A stretch of 64,000 nucleotides of DNA from an uncultured Caproiciproducens sp. (lineage in GTDB: Bacteria > Bacillota > Clostridia > Oscillospirales > Acutalibacteraceae), in NCBI RefSeq assembly GCF_963664915.1, contig NZ_OY761810.1, positions 1,564,661 to 1,628,660 on the forward strand. The letters are read 5' to 3'. Every line of letters starts with the position of its first letter. Within the stretch, counting starts at the first letter, position 1. Of the stretch, positions 39,303 through 47,495 are shown in pieces. The notes beneath the pieces are model-generated. The model was not told the DNA's origin, did no database searches, and worked only from the letters and a program-made list of their open reading frames with translations. The position numbers and the translations under genes were made by a program.

Positions 39303-39330
39303 GAAAAAAACAGCCAATAGCATGGCTGTT
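39303..39330 (-). terminator. Terminator of the ech-hyp operon
   Basis: Stem AACAGCCA/TGGCTGTT with a 6-nt loop; on the minus strand it is followed by TTTTTCTG. It lies 69 bases after the hypE stop and about 10 after the convergent ABC-F gene. Confidence 0.75.
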
Positions 39331-39398
39331 GAAATTTCACATTCTATTATTGCGGGAGAAAAACATGCAGACAAAGATCGATGGTTTTAATATCCGTT

Positions 39399-40385
39399 CT
39401 AACAGATTCTCGGAAGCCCTTCTCCGTACAGGACGGTGACGATCCGGGTTCCCCCGATGGGGGTATGAAGCAGCACCGTGCCGGGTTCGCCGGCAACGAC
39501 CGTTCCAATGATTGCCGCGTTTTCCCCGTACCGGCTTTTTTTCATACATGCAAGCGCTTTTTGTGCGTCGTCAGGCGCTACGACCACCGTCATTTTTCCC
39601 TCATTGCCCATATAAAGAGGATCAAGCCCCAATATTTCACAAAATCCGTGAACCTGGGAGGAAACCGGAATCGACTCTTCCTCCAATTCTATGCAGCATG
39701 ACGACGCGGCGGCGAATTCATTCAGCACGGTTCCCAGTCCGCCCCTTGTAACGTCACGCATGGTCTTTACCTTTACACCGTTTTTCAACAGCGCGTTTAC
39801 CATTTCGTTCAGGGGGGCGCAGTCGCTGCGGATGGTGTTTTGAATATGCATCCGTTCGCTCAGGATTGCCGCGTGGTGGTCCCCTAAATTTCCGGAGAGC
39901 AACACAATGTCGCCCTTTTCACAGGACGAGGCGCTGAGCGCAATGTTTGACGGAACAAAGCCGACACCGGCAGTGTTGATGTAAACGCCGCCTTTGCCCT
40001 CTACAACTTTTGTATCGCCCGCTACGATAGTTACACCGGCTTCCCTGGTTGTATCTGCCATGGAGGCCGCTATTTTTTTGAGGTCTTCCGTTTCCGCGCC
40101 CTCTTCCAGAATGAAGCCACAGGTAATGTAGCGGGGCGTCGCTCCGCTCATCAACAGATCATTGACGGTTCCGCATACGGACAGTCTGCCAATGTCCCCG
40201 CCCGCGAAAAACAAAGGCGTTACGACAAAACTGTCCGTTGTCATTGCTATTTTCTCAGCACCGGGGACGACGGCGGAATCTTCCATCCTCGCTAAAACCG
40301 GATTGTGAAAGCTTTTTTCAAATATCTCTTCTATCAGCTCTGCGGTGGCTTTTCCGCCGCTGCCGTGCGCCATTGTTATTTTCAT
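39399..40385 (-). CDS. hypE: Hydrogenase maturation protein HypE
   Basis: 328 residues. GSGGKAT near the N-terminus, TDSFVVTPLFFAGGDIG, and a C-terminus ending in PRIC; the terminal Cys receives the carbamoyl group and converts it to thiocyanate for the Fe-CN ligands. It works with HypF and passes cyanide to HypC-HypD. Overlaps hypD by one base. Confidence 0.95.
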   Translation of the reverse strand: MKITMAHGSGGKATAELIEEIFEKSFHNPVLARMEDSAVVPGAEKIAMTTDSFVVTPLFFAGGDIGRLSVCGTVNDLLMSGATPRYITCGFILEEGAETEDLKKIAASMADTTREAGVTIVAGDTKVVEGKGGVYINTAGVGFVPSNIALSASSCEKGDIVLLSGNLGDHHAAILSERMHIQNTIRSDCAPLNEMVNALLKNGVKVKTMRDVTRGGLGTVLNEFAAASSCCIELEEESIPVSSQVHGFCEILGLDPLYMGNEGKMTVVVAPDDAQKALACMKKSRYGENAAIIGTVVAGEPGTVLLHTPIGGTRIVTVLYGEGLPRIC

Positions 40386-41422
40386 TATTGTTTCCTCATG
40401 TTAATAAAATAATTGTAGCAGCTTCCCTCCATGGATACCATGCAGGCGCCCTGCGGAGTCTGCGGCGTACAGCCGGAGCCGAACAGGGGGCATTCGTTCG
40501 GTGCTATGGCGCCGGTCAGAACCTGTGCGCAGCGGCAGTGGGCGTTTGCGCTGTGATCGGTGTTCAAATCACCGCTGCCCGCGTCAAAGCGGGAATACTC
40601 GTCCCGCAGCAGCAGGCCGGACCCGGGAATGGACCCCATACCGCGCCAGGCGGCGTCGCATGGTGTGAAATATTTGTTCACCATTTGCTGGGCGGCTTCA
40701 TTGCCCTGATTCGTTACAGCGGAAGGGTATAAATTCATGACGCCGGCTTTTCCCTGCCGCTTGACCAGCGCATAGATCGCCGCCAGTATCTGCGGCCCCT
40801 CAAAGCCCGCGACCGCGAATGGAATGCCGTATGTTTCGGACAGAGGCTGAAAGACATCACTGCCGGTAATCACGCTGACATGGCCGGGTGCAAGGAATCC
40901 GTCAACACCGCCCTGATTTTTGCAAATCCAGTCAATGACAGGCGGCATGGTTTTCAGCGAAGTCAGGATTTTTACGTTGGAAAGTTCATCGGCGGCCGCT
41001 TCTTCAAGAAGCATGGTGTACACCGGCGCGGTGGTTTCAAACCCAACTGCCGCGAAAATGTAGGTGCGTGCTGAATCGGCGGCCGCGAGCTTGAGGGTGT
41101 CGAGCGGGGAATAGACCATTTCCACGTGTCCGCCGGCGGCTTTTGCGTCGTTCAGGCTTTGCCGGCTGCCCTGTACGCGCAGCATGTCCCCAAACGTGAC
41201 GACTACGTTCTCCGGTTCCAAGCTAAGCTCAACAAGCCTGTCGATGTAGGCTGTTACCGTCACGCAGACAGGGCAGCCTGGGCCGGATATCAGCCGGATG
41301 GCGGGGGAGAGCATCCCGGCTATCCCACACCGGGAGATTTGCGCCGTGTGGGTTCCGCAGACCTCCATCAGCCGGACGGCCGGCCCGTCATATGTTTTTA
41401 AAAATGATTGAATATCCGTCAT
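40385..41422 (-). CDS. hypD: Hydrogenase maturation protein HypD
   Basis: 345 residues. Motifs MEVCGTHTAQISRCGI, GPGCPVCVT and the C-terminal iron-sulfur Cys cluster (CRCAQVLTGAIAPNECPLFG with GCTPQTPQGACMVSMEGSC) are intact. HypCD is the scaffold on which the Fe(CN)2CO unit is assembled. Overlaps hypC by 4 bp. Confidence 0.95.
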   Translation of the reverse strand: MTDIQSFLKTYDGPAVRLMEVCGTHTAQISRCGIAGMLSPAIRLISGPGCPVCVTVTAYIDRLVELSLEPENVVVTFGDMLRVQGSRQSLNDAKAAGGHVEMVYSPLDTLKLAAADSARTYIFAAVGFETTAPVYTMLLEEAAADELSNVKILTSLKTMPPVIDWICKNQGGVDGFLAPGHVSVITGSDVFQPLSETYGIPFAVAGFEGPQILAAIYALVKRQGKAGVMNLYPSAVTNQGNEAAQQMVNKYFTPCDAAWRGMGSIPGSGLLLRDEYSRFDAGSGDLNTDHSANAHCRCAQVLTGAIAPNECPLFGSGCTPQTPQGACMVSMEGSCYNYFINMRKQ

Positions 41423-41631
41423 AGCTCTTCGATTTCCTTCAAAAGGTCTTCCAGTATGCTGCTGTCTTCCTCGGTAAGCACCTGCAAAATACAGCCGGCA
41501 TGCACCAGAACACTGTCACCCAGTTTTACTTTCACCAAACCGGCTTCCGCTTCCAGCGTATTTCCGCTGAAATCCACAGTTGCCTTTCTTCCGTTCAATT
41601 TTATGACCCTGCCCGGCAGTGCAACACACAT
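41419..41631 (-). CDS. hypC: Hydrogenase maturation chaperone HypC
   Basis: 70 residues, HypC/HybG family, starting MCVALPGRV. Cys2 is the essential residue that binds iron with HypD. It presumably carries the Fe(CN)2CO unit to EchE. Confidence 0.94.
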   Translation of the reverse strand: MCVALPGRVIKLNGRKATVDFSGNTLEAEAGLVKVKLGDSVLVHAGCILQVLTEEDSSILEDLLKEIEEL

Positions 41632-41715
41632 TGTGATCCCCTTTTCATGCGCGGAATTCTGTCAAAGCCATCCATACTTTATCCGCATGAAAGCATGGAG
41701 GTTCATTTGAAAAAG

Positions 41716-43974
41716 TCACCGGACGTTGTCCATCTGTGCGCAAAGCCACGCCTGTCCCAGACAGATGCCGCCGTCGTTTGACGGTACTGCGGAGTTCAGA
41801 TAGACCTCAAAATCATCCGACTTCAGTTTATCGAAGCAATCCTGTAAAAGAAGAAGATTTGCAAATACGCCACCGCTTAAAGCGACGCGGTTTTCACCGC
41901 TTTCCGCACGGATTTTCCGGCAGACGGCGAGTACCATTTCAGCAAGCGCCTGATGAAATCCAAGAGCAATGCTGTCTTTGCCGCGGCCGCCGGAAACGGC
42001 CTGCAACAGCTGACGGATAAAATCCGCCTGATCTGCTTCAAGTTCTCCGGCTGTATTTTCACTGAGAGCAAAGTGGAAAGGAATCGGCTCTTTCCCGGTG
42101 CTTTTTGCCGCAGCGGCCGCGTTTTCCAGCGAGATGGCACATTCGCCCTCATAGGAGTTTTCTTCTTTAATGCCCAGTATGGCACTCACCGCGTCGAACA
42201 GCCTTCCCGTGCTGGAACTTTCCTGTGTATTGACCCGGTGTTTCAGCGCGGCTTTGACAAACTGAAACCGTTCGCTGCCGGCTTCACCCCCCGCGGCGAA
42301 CCGGTAGCAGTCGGCGGTCAGTACGGCATTTTTTGCTGCCGCGTCTCCGCCGCAGAGTAAAATGCGGCTTAAATGCGCGCGGCGTTCAAAGTCCGCGCCC
42401 CGGCACAGCAGAAATTCGCCGCCCCAGACCGTTGAGTCGGGGCCGTAGCCGGTGCCGTCAAAAACAACGCCGATACAGCCGTCCAGATAATGTTCCGCCA
42501 TGACGGAGGCGGCGTGAGCGTGGTGATGCTGGATTTGAACCGGACTGCCCAGATCAAGTTCCTTCGCAAGCTTACGCGCTAGCGCGTAAGACTGGTACCC
42601 GGGATGCAGGTCACAGGCTACCTGCTGAGGCGAAATCCGCAGCAACTGCTCCATATGCTTCAGCCCGTTTTTGTAATTTTCATACACACGGTAATTTTCC
42701 ACATCACCGAAATACTGGCTAAGATAGGCGCGGTCGCCTTTCAGCAGGCAAAAACAGCTTTTCAAGTCGCCGCCCATGGCAAGCACCTGTTTTTTTGCGT
42801 GCTGCCCCAGTATGACGGGAAGAGGAACATAACCCCTGCTTCGGCGGATGATCTGAGGTACTGAACATGCTATCCGTCCCACGGAGTCGTCAAGCGGGGT
42901 TACAATTTTTCGTGTATTGTACAGGATTCCGGAAAGATAAGGTGCGTCTAATTTTATGATATCATCATCATTATAGATAATTGGTTCGGATGTGAAATTT
43001 CCGCTTGTCACAATTAAAGGGCCGCAGGCGTCCGTCAGCAGCTGGTGAAGTCCGGTACAGGGCAGAAACGCACCGAGAAAACGGCTTTCTCCACAGACAG
43101 CCGAACAAAAATCCGCTGATTTTTTGTTGAGCAATACAATGGGGCGTGCCGTGGAAGTGAGCATATTTTCTTCATCTGCATTTACATCGCATGTTTTTTG
43201 AATGCTTTCCAAAGACGGAAACATAACGGCAAAAGGCTTTGCTTCCCGTCCCTTCAGCAGCCGAAGGCGTTCCACAGCCTGCTCGTCATAAGGGGAACAG
43301 ACAAACTGATATCCGCCCACGCCTTTAACGGCAAGAACGGCTCCTCTTTTCAGCAGGGCAATTCCCCGCTCAAGGGCGTCTTCTTTTGCGAAAGCCGTTC
43401 CATCGGCAAGCAAAATCAACTGCGGGCCGCAGCTGTGACAGGAGACTGTCTGTGCGTGGCACCTGCGGCCGGTTTTATATTCCCGGGTACAGTCGGGACA
43501 CATTTTGAAATCCTTCATGGTTGTGGTTTCACGGTCATAGGGAAGCGTGTTCATAATGCTGAACCGCGGCCCGCACGAAGTGCAGCTGATGAAAGGATAT
43601 CGCCAGCGTCTGTTCTTCGGGGAATACAGTTCCTTTTCACATTCCCCGCACATAGGCAGATCCGGCGGAATCATGGGAGCTTCCTCATTGTTTTGCGCGG
43701 TTTCGCCGCTTTTCAAAATAGTGAAACCGTTAAATTGCTGTTCGGGCATCGGAACCGTACTAATGCGGATCACCTGTGAGCCATTCGGCCCGCCCGTATG
43801 AAGGCAGTGCAAAAATTCTTCCACATGTTGTTTTTCTCCGGTGGCGGCAATCTCGACAATGCCGCCGCTGTTGCGCACCGTACCCGCAATCTTAAGCCCG
43901 CGCGCCAGATCGGCCACAAAGGGGCGGTAGCCCACGCCCTGTACAATACCGTAAACGGTAATGAAAACGGTCAT
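41716..43974 (-). CDS. hypF: Hydrogenase maturation carbamoyltransferase HypF
   Basis: 752 residues in four parts: acylphosphatase domain (VQGVGYRPFV, 1-90), two C4 zinc fingers (MCGECEKEL...SCTSCGPRF and MCPDCTREY...SCHSCGPQL), a YrdC-like domain (about 200-370) and a Kae1-like domain with HHHAHAASVMAEH. Transfers carbamoyl from carbamoyl phosphate to HypE. The ATG overlaps hypA's stop by 4 bp. Confidence 0.95.
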   Translation of the reverse strand: MTVFITVYGIVQGVGYRPFVADLARGLKIAGTVRNSGGIVEIAATGEKQHVEEFLHCLHTGGPNGSQVIRISTVPMPEQQFNGFTILKSGETAQNNEEAPMIPPDLPMCGECEKELYSPKNRRWRYPFISCTSCGPRFSIMNTLPYDRETTTMKDFKMCPDCTREYKTGRRCHAQTVSCHSCGPQLILLADGTAFAKEDALERGIALLKRGAVLAVKGVGGYQFVCSPYDEQAVERLRLLKGREAKPFAVMFPSLESIQKTCDVNADEENMLTSTARPIVLLNKKSADFCSAVCGESRFLGAFLPCTGLHQLLTDACGPLIVTSGNFTSEPIIYNDDDIIKLDAPYLSGILYNTRKIVTPLDDSVGRIACSVPQIIRRSRGYVPLPVILGQHAKKQVLAMGGDLKSCFCLLKGDRAYLSQYFGDVENYRVYENYKNGLKHMEQLLRISPQQVACDLHPGYQSYALARKLAKELDLGSPVQIQHHHAHAASVMAEHYLDGCIGVVFDGTGYGPDSTVWGGEFLLCRGADFERRAHLSRILLCGGDAAAKNAVLTADCYRFAAGGEAGSERFQFVKAALKHRVNTQESSSTGRLFDAVSAILGIKEENSYEGECAISLENAAAAAKSTGKEPIPFHFALSENTAGELEADQADFIRQLLQAVSGGRGKDSIALGFHQALAEMVLAVCRKIRAESGENRVALSGGVFANLLLLQDCFDKLKSDDFEVYLNSAVPSNDGGICLGQAWLCAQMDNVR

Positions 43975-44312
43975 TTCATTTCAATGCTTTCTATTTTCAC
44001 TTCTCTGCCCACTTCGCTTGGCTCACCCTGGGTGCCGCATTTGGGACAGCCAAAATCAAAGCGCTTGCGTTCAAACAGCTCGTTGCATTTTGGACAGCGT
44101 AATTTTGATTTCACCTGCTGAATTCCCATTTCTGTACCTTCACAGATGGTACCTTTGGATAAATCATCAAAGTACATCTGGATGCTTTCTCCCGAGTATC
44201 CGGAATCGTCACCGACCAAAATATTGATTTTGGTTACTTTGCTCCTGCCTGCTGCTTTTGCTTTCGCGGAGGCTTCCTCCAGAAAATCAACAGCTTTGTG
44301 ATAATCATGCAT
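43971..44312 (-). CDS. hypA: Hydrogenase nickel incorporation protein HypA
   Basis: 113 residues from the ATG at 44312, which has AGGAGG ten bases upstream and gives the family's essential MH start (His2 binds nickel). The zinc site is CPKC...CPKC (LRCPKCNELF, FGCPKCGTQ). The usual GTPase partner HypB is not encoded in this operon. Confidence 0.9.
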   Translation of the reverse strand: MHDYHKAVDFLEEASAKAKAAGRSKVTKINILVGDDSGYSGESIQMYFDDLSKGTICEGTEMGIQQVKSKLRCPKCNELFERKRFDFGCPKCGTQGEPSEVGREVKIESIEMK

Positions 44313-44351
44313 AACAACTGTTCCTCCTGTTTCTTCTATCATCTATTATCT

Positions 44352-44714
44352 TTATGATGCGTTTTGGCTTTCCTCAGGGGTCTGGCAAACGGTATCGATT
44401 GTTTTATGCTCTGCCGGCTGCGTATAACTCTGCTGCATGATAAGGCAGTTTTTAGGGCAGCTTTCCACACAATAGCCGCATTGAATGCAGCTGAACCGCT
44501 GAATGGACCAGCTCTTATCCGCTCGGTTTACCGCTATTGCGCCGGTAGGGCACTTCTTGGAACAAAGGCCGCAGAACACACAGGTATCGATGTCATTGGA
44601 AATATGTCCCCTTGTGCGCTGCGGATATTCCCTTGCCTGTTGCGGGTAAGGCCGGGTAGCCGGTTTTGAAAATAAATTGTGAAGTTCGATTTTTGCAAAC
44701 GTCAGTAATTTCAT
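44352..44714 (-). CDS. echF: Ech hydrogenase subunit F, 2x[4Fe-4S] ferredoxin-like
   Basis: 120 residues with two C-x2-C-x2-C-x3-CP motifs (CVFCGLCSKKCP and CIQCGYCVESCP). It resembles the NuoI/EchF polyferredoxin that passes electrons from soluble ferredoxin to the hydrogenase small subunit. Last ech gene before hypA. Confidence 0.9.
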   Translation of the reverse strand: MKLLTFAKIELHNLFSKPATRPYPQQAREYPQRTRGHISNDIDTCVFCGLCSKKCPTGAIAVNRADKSWSIQRFSCIQCGYCVESCPKNCLIMQQSYTQPAEHKTIDTVCQTPEESQNAS

Positions 44715-44721
44715 TGTTTTG

Positions 44722-45801
44722 TCACCTCTCGGTACAGCTGATGCACGGATCGATTGTCAATATTAAAATCGGGACGTCGGCAAGCTGACAGCCTTTCAAA
44801 GTTTCAACCAGGCCGGGCAAATTGGCAAAGGTGGGGGTGCGCACACGCATACGGTCCAAAAACTTCGTTCCGTTTGCCTTTACATAGTAAATTGCCTCGC
44901 CGCGCGGCTGCTCCACCCGCATAAAGTATTCTCCGTCGGGGGCTCCCTTTACAGGGACGGCGACTTCGCCGCCCGGGATTTTTGTCGCCGCCTGCCGGAT
45001 GATGTCAATTGACTGGAATATTTCACGGATGCGCACGTCGGTGCGCGCATAGCAATCGCCGACATCGCTGGTAATCGGTTCAAACTCAAGGTCTGGGTAG
45101 GCTGCGTAGCCAAGCTTGCGGGTATCATAGTTAATGCCGCTGGAACGCATAAACGGACCTACAGCACCCAAATCAAACGCCTGCTGCTTGGTCAGGAACC
45201 CAACGCCCTGCAGGCGGCTGTTGACAGCCGAGTTATTTAAAAAAGTTTTTACAAGCTCCTTAAGATCCCGTTCCATATCTGCGAAAATCCCGAGAAATTC
45301 ATGGATCATATCATTGTCCATATCCTTGCGCTGACCGCCGATTTTATTGACGGAAAAAATAACGCGCCCGCCTGTGGAATATTCAAACATGTCCAGAACC
45401 TTTTCACGCATCCTCCAGGTTTCCATGAACAGGCTTTCAAAGCCAAACGCGTCAGCCAGCAGGCCGAGCCATAAAAGGTGGCTGTGAATCCGTGACATTT
45501 CGCACCAGATGGTTCTCAGATATTTGGCTCGCGGAGGAATTTCAGCTCCCATGATATGCTCCACTGCTTCGCAATAGCCCATCCCATGCATAAAGCTGCA
45601 AATGCCGCAAATTCGTTCCGCTACAAAAACATATTCGTTATAATCTTTTTTTTCAACCAACTTTTCAAGACCCCTATGTACAAAACCAATGGATGGTATT
45701 GCTTCGACCACCGTTTCATCTTCCAAAACCAAATCCAGATGAATCGGTTCCGGAAGTACCGGATGCTGAGGCCCGAATGGTACAATACTGCGTGTGGACA
45801 T
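44722..45801 (-). CDS. echE: Ech hydrogenase large subunit (NiFe)
   Basis: 359 residues, group 4 NiFe hydrogenase catalytic subunit, NuoD-like. Nickel ligands Cys65 and Cys68 (RICGICSFMHGM) and Cys353 and Cys356 (DPCISCTER). The protein ends right after the second motif, so there is no C-terminal peptide to cleave and no HycI-type protease is required; EchE and CooH of other organisms are known for the same trait. It reduces protons with ferredoxin electrons and couples this to ion pumping. Confidence 0.95.
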   Translation of the reverse strand: MSTRSIVPFGPQHPVLPEPIHLDLVLEDETVVEAIPSIGFVHRGLEKLVEKKDYNEYVFVAERICGICSFMHGMGYCEAVEHIMGAEIPPRAKYLRTIWCEMSRIHSHLLWLGLLADAFGFESLFMETWRMREKVLDMFEYSTGGRVIFSVNKIGGQRKDMDNDMIHEFLGIFADMERDLKELVKTFLNNSAVNSRLQGVGFLTKQQAFDLGAVGPFMRSSGINYDTRKLGYAAYPDLEFEPITSDVGDCYARTDVRIREIFQSIDIIRQAATKIPGGEVAVPVKGAPDGEYFMRVEQPRGEAIYYVKANGTKFLDRMRVRTPTFANLPGLVETLKGCQLADVPILILTIDPCISCTER

Positions 45802-45819
45802 CTGGTATCACTCCTCCGT

Positions 45820-46155
45820 TTATTTAAAAGGCGTTTTCTTTTCCGTCCGGTAAAGGGTACCCTGATAATCAATGGAAATCATTTTTATCGGCACACCGAA
45901 AAGGTCGTGTATTTCATTTTCGTACAGAAAGGATGCCGGATAAATGTGGCTGATGCTGGGTATTTCGGTGTCCTCGCCAAGGTTGAAGCGCAGACCGTAT
46001 AAATCGAATTCCTTGCCAAAAGAATAGGTGAGCTCGTAGCCCTCTTTTGTCCTTGTGGCGCAAATTTGAACCAAACGGCAGTTGCTGCCTTTCATTTTTA
46101 AAACTTCTTCCAGCAAAGAGCCAGAGGAAATGGGGATGATGATATTTTCCGGCAT
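45820..46155 (-). CDS. echD: Ech hydrogenase subunit D, NuoC-like
   Basis: 111 residues. The C-terminal half (SHIYPASFLYENEIHDLFGVPIKMI) is the conserved NuoC/30-kDa signature. A soluble linker subunit between echC and echE, in the standard order. Confidence 0.9.
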   Translation of the reverse strand: MPENIIIPISSGSLLEEVLKMKGSNCRLVQICATRTKEGYELTYSFGKEFDLYGLRFNLGEDTEIPSISHIYPASFLYENEIHDLFGVPIKMISIDYQGTLYRTEKKTPFK

Positions 46156-46157
46156 GG

Positions 46158-46613
46158 TTAAGCCTCCTTGTGCAAAACAGCAGCGCTGTTATTTTTCCGT
46201 TCGCGTTTTTTATCCAGAAGCGCGACCGCTTTGATCACGCCGTCTATAATTGCCTCCGGTCTGGCTGCACAGCCCGGAACATAGATATCCACGGGGATTA
46301 CCTTGTCCACACCCCCCAGAATGTTGTAACAGTCCTTGAAGATGCCGCCGTCGCAGGCGCAGATGCCGACTGCGACAACGACCTTGTTTTCAGGCATCTG
46401 GGAATAGATCTGTTTTACCACCATTTCATTCTGGCTGTTAATACCGCCGGTAATTAAAAAAATATCAGCATGTTTTGGATTGCCGGTATTCATAACGCCA
46501 AAGCGCTCCACGTCATAAACGGGGGTCAGACAGGCCAGTACTTCAATGTCGCAGCCGTTACAGCTGGAACCGTCGTAATGCAGAAGCCAGGGCGATTTCG
46601 ATATTTTCATCAT
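46158..46613 (-). CDS. echC: Ech hydrogenase small subunit, NuoB-like
   Basis: About 151 residues from the ATG at 46613. Proximal [4Fe-4S] ligands in SSCNGCDIEVLA, VGICACDGGIF and YVPGCAARPEAI. It passes electrons to EchE. Good AAGGAAGG site upstream, close to the echB stop. Confidence 0.93.
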   Translation of the reverse strand: MMKISKSPWLLHYDGSSCNGCDIEVLACLTPVYDVERFGVMNTGNPKHADIFLITGGINSQNEMVVKQIYSQMPENKVVVAVGICACDGGIFKDCYNILGGVDKVIPVDIYVPGCAARPEAIIDGVIKAVALLDKKRERKNNSAAVLHKEA

Positions 46614-46630
46614 TCGCGTAAGCACCTTCC

Positions 46631-47494
46631 TTATTGAATGAGCGTCAGTATCAGCAGGTTAATGCCGCCGGCGATCAGTGTGACCAGCCAGGTTGTACTG
46701 AGCATTTTTTCCCATTTTACACGGGGGAAAATATTATCGACAAAAATTTCAAGGAAGTAGGACAAAACGCATACAAGCACTGCCGCGATAATGCTCCACC
46801 ACTTGAGGTTGATAATGAACAGTCCCACAAAACCGAGCAGCAGCACATCTTCATACCAGCTGGCCAGTTCCACCAGCGCCAAAACATTTCCGGAAAGTTC
46901 CGTTGTAAGGCCTTTTACCATTTCCTGATGGGCGTGGTGAGAGGTGCTGATGTCAAAGGGCGACTTGCGCAGTTTAATGGCTAATATGTAGAGAAATCCG
47001 AAAAACATTCCGGGAAGAACGGAAATTGCGGAAGTGCCGCTGCGTACAATATCAATAACATTGAAGCTGCCGGTCGCAATGTAGAATCCGATCGCCGCCA
47101 AAAGCATCATCGGCTCGTAAGCCATCATCTGCATCAATTCACGCTGCGCACCCATGGCGCTGTATGGGGAATTGGCGGAACATGCAGACATGATTAAAAA
47201 GACTTCTGCCAGCGTAAGCGCAAAAAATACAAGAAGAAGATCACCGCCCGCAAAAAAGATGCATCCGGTGAATAGAACGAAAACAAAAAATCCGCCGACT
47301 AAAAAATCCTGTACGCCGTTTACGACGACCGACTGTTTGGAGAAAAGCTTAAATAGATCATAAAAGGGCTGAATAAGCGGCGGCCCTTGACGGCCCTGCA
47401 GCCGCGCGCTGATTTTACGGTCAAATCCGGAAAGAAAACCGCCGACAATCGGCGCGAATATCAGAAATAGTAAAATTTTCAGTACTGTCTGCAT
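46631..47494 (-). CDS. echB: Ech hydrogenase membrane subunit B, NuoH-like
   Basis: About 287 residues from the ATG at 47494, which stands two bases from the echA stop. About eight membrane helices; ARLQGRQGPPLIQPFYDLFKL and the loop KLRKSPFDISTSHHAHQEMVKGL are the NuoH/EchB signatures at the interface to the hydrophilic arm. Confidence 0.93.
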   Translation of the reverse strand: MQTVLKILLFLIFAPIVGGFLSGFDRKISARLQGRQGPPLIQPFYDLFKLFSKQSVVVNGVQDFLVGGFFVFVLFTGCIFFAGGDLLLVFFALTLAEVFLIMSACSANSPYSAMGAQRELMQMMAYEPMMLLAAIGFYIATGSFNVIDIVRSGTSAISVLPGMFFGFLYILAIKLRKSPFDISTSHHAHQEMVKGLTTELSGNVLALVELASWYEDVLLLGFVGLFIINLKWWSIIAAVLVCVLSYFLEIFVDNIFPRVKWEKMLSTTWLVTLIAGGINLLILTLIQ

Positions 47495-47495
47495 A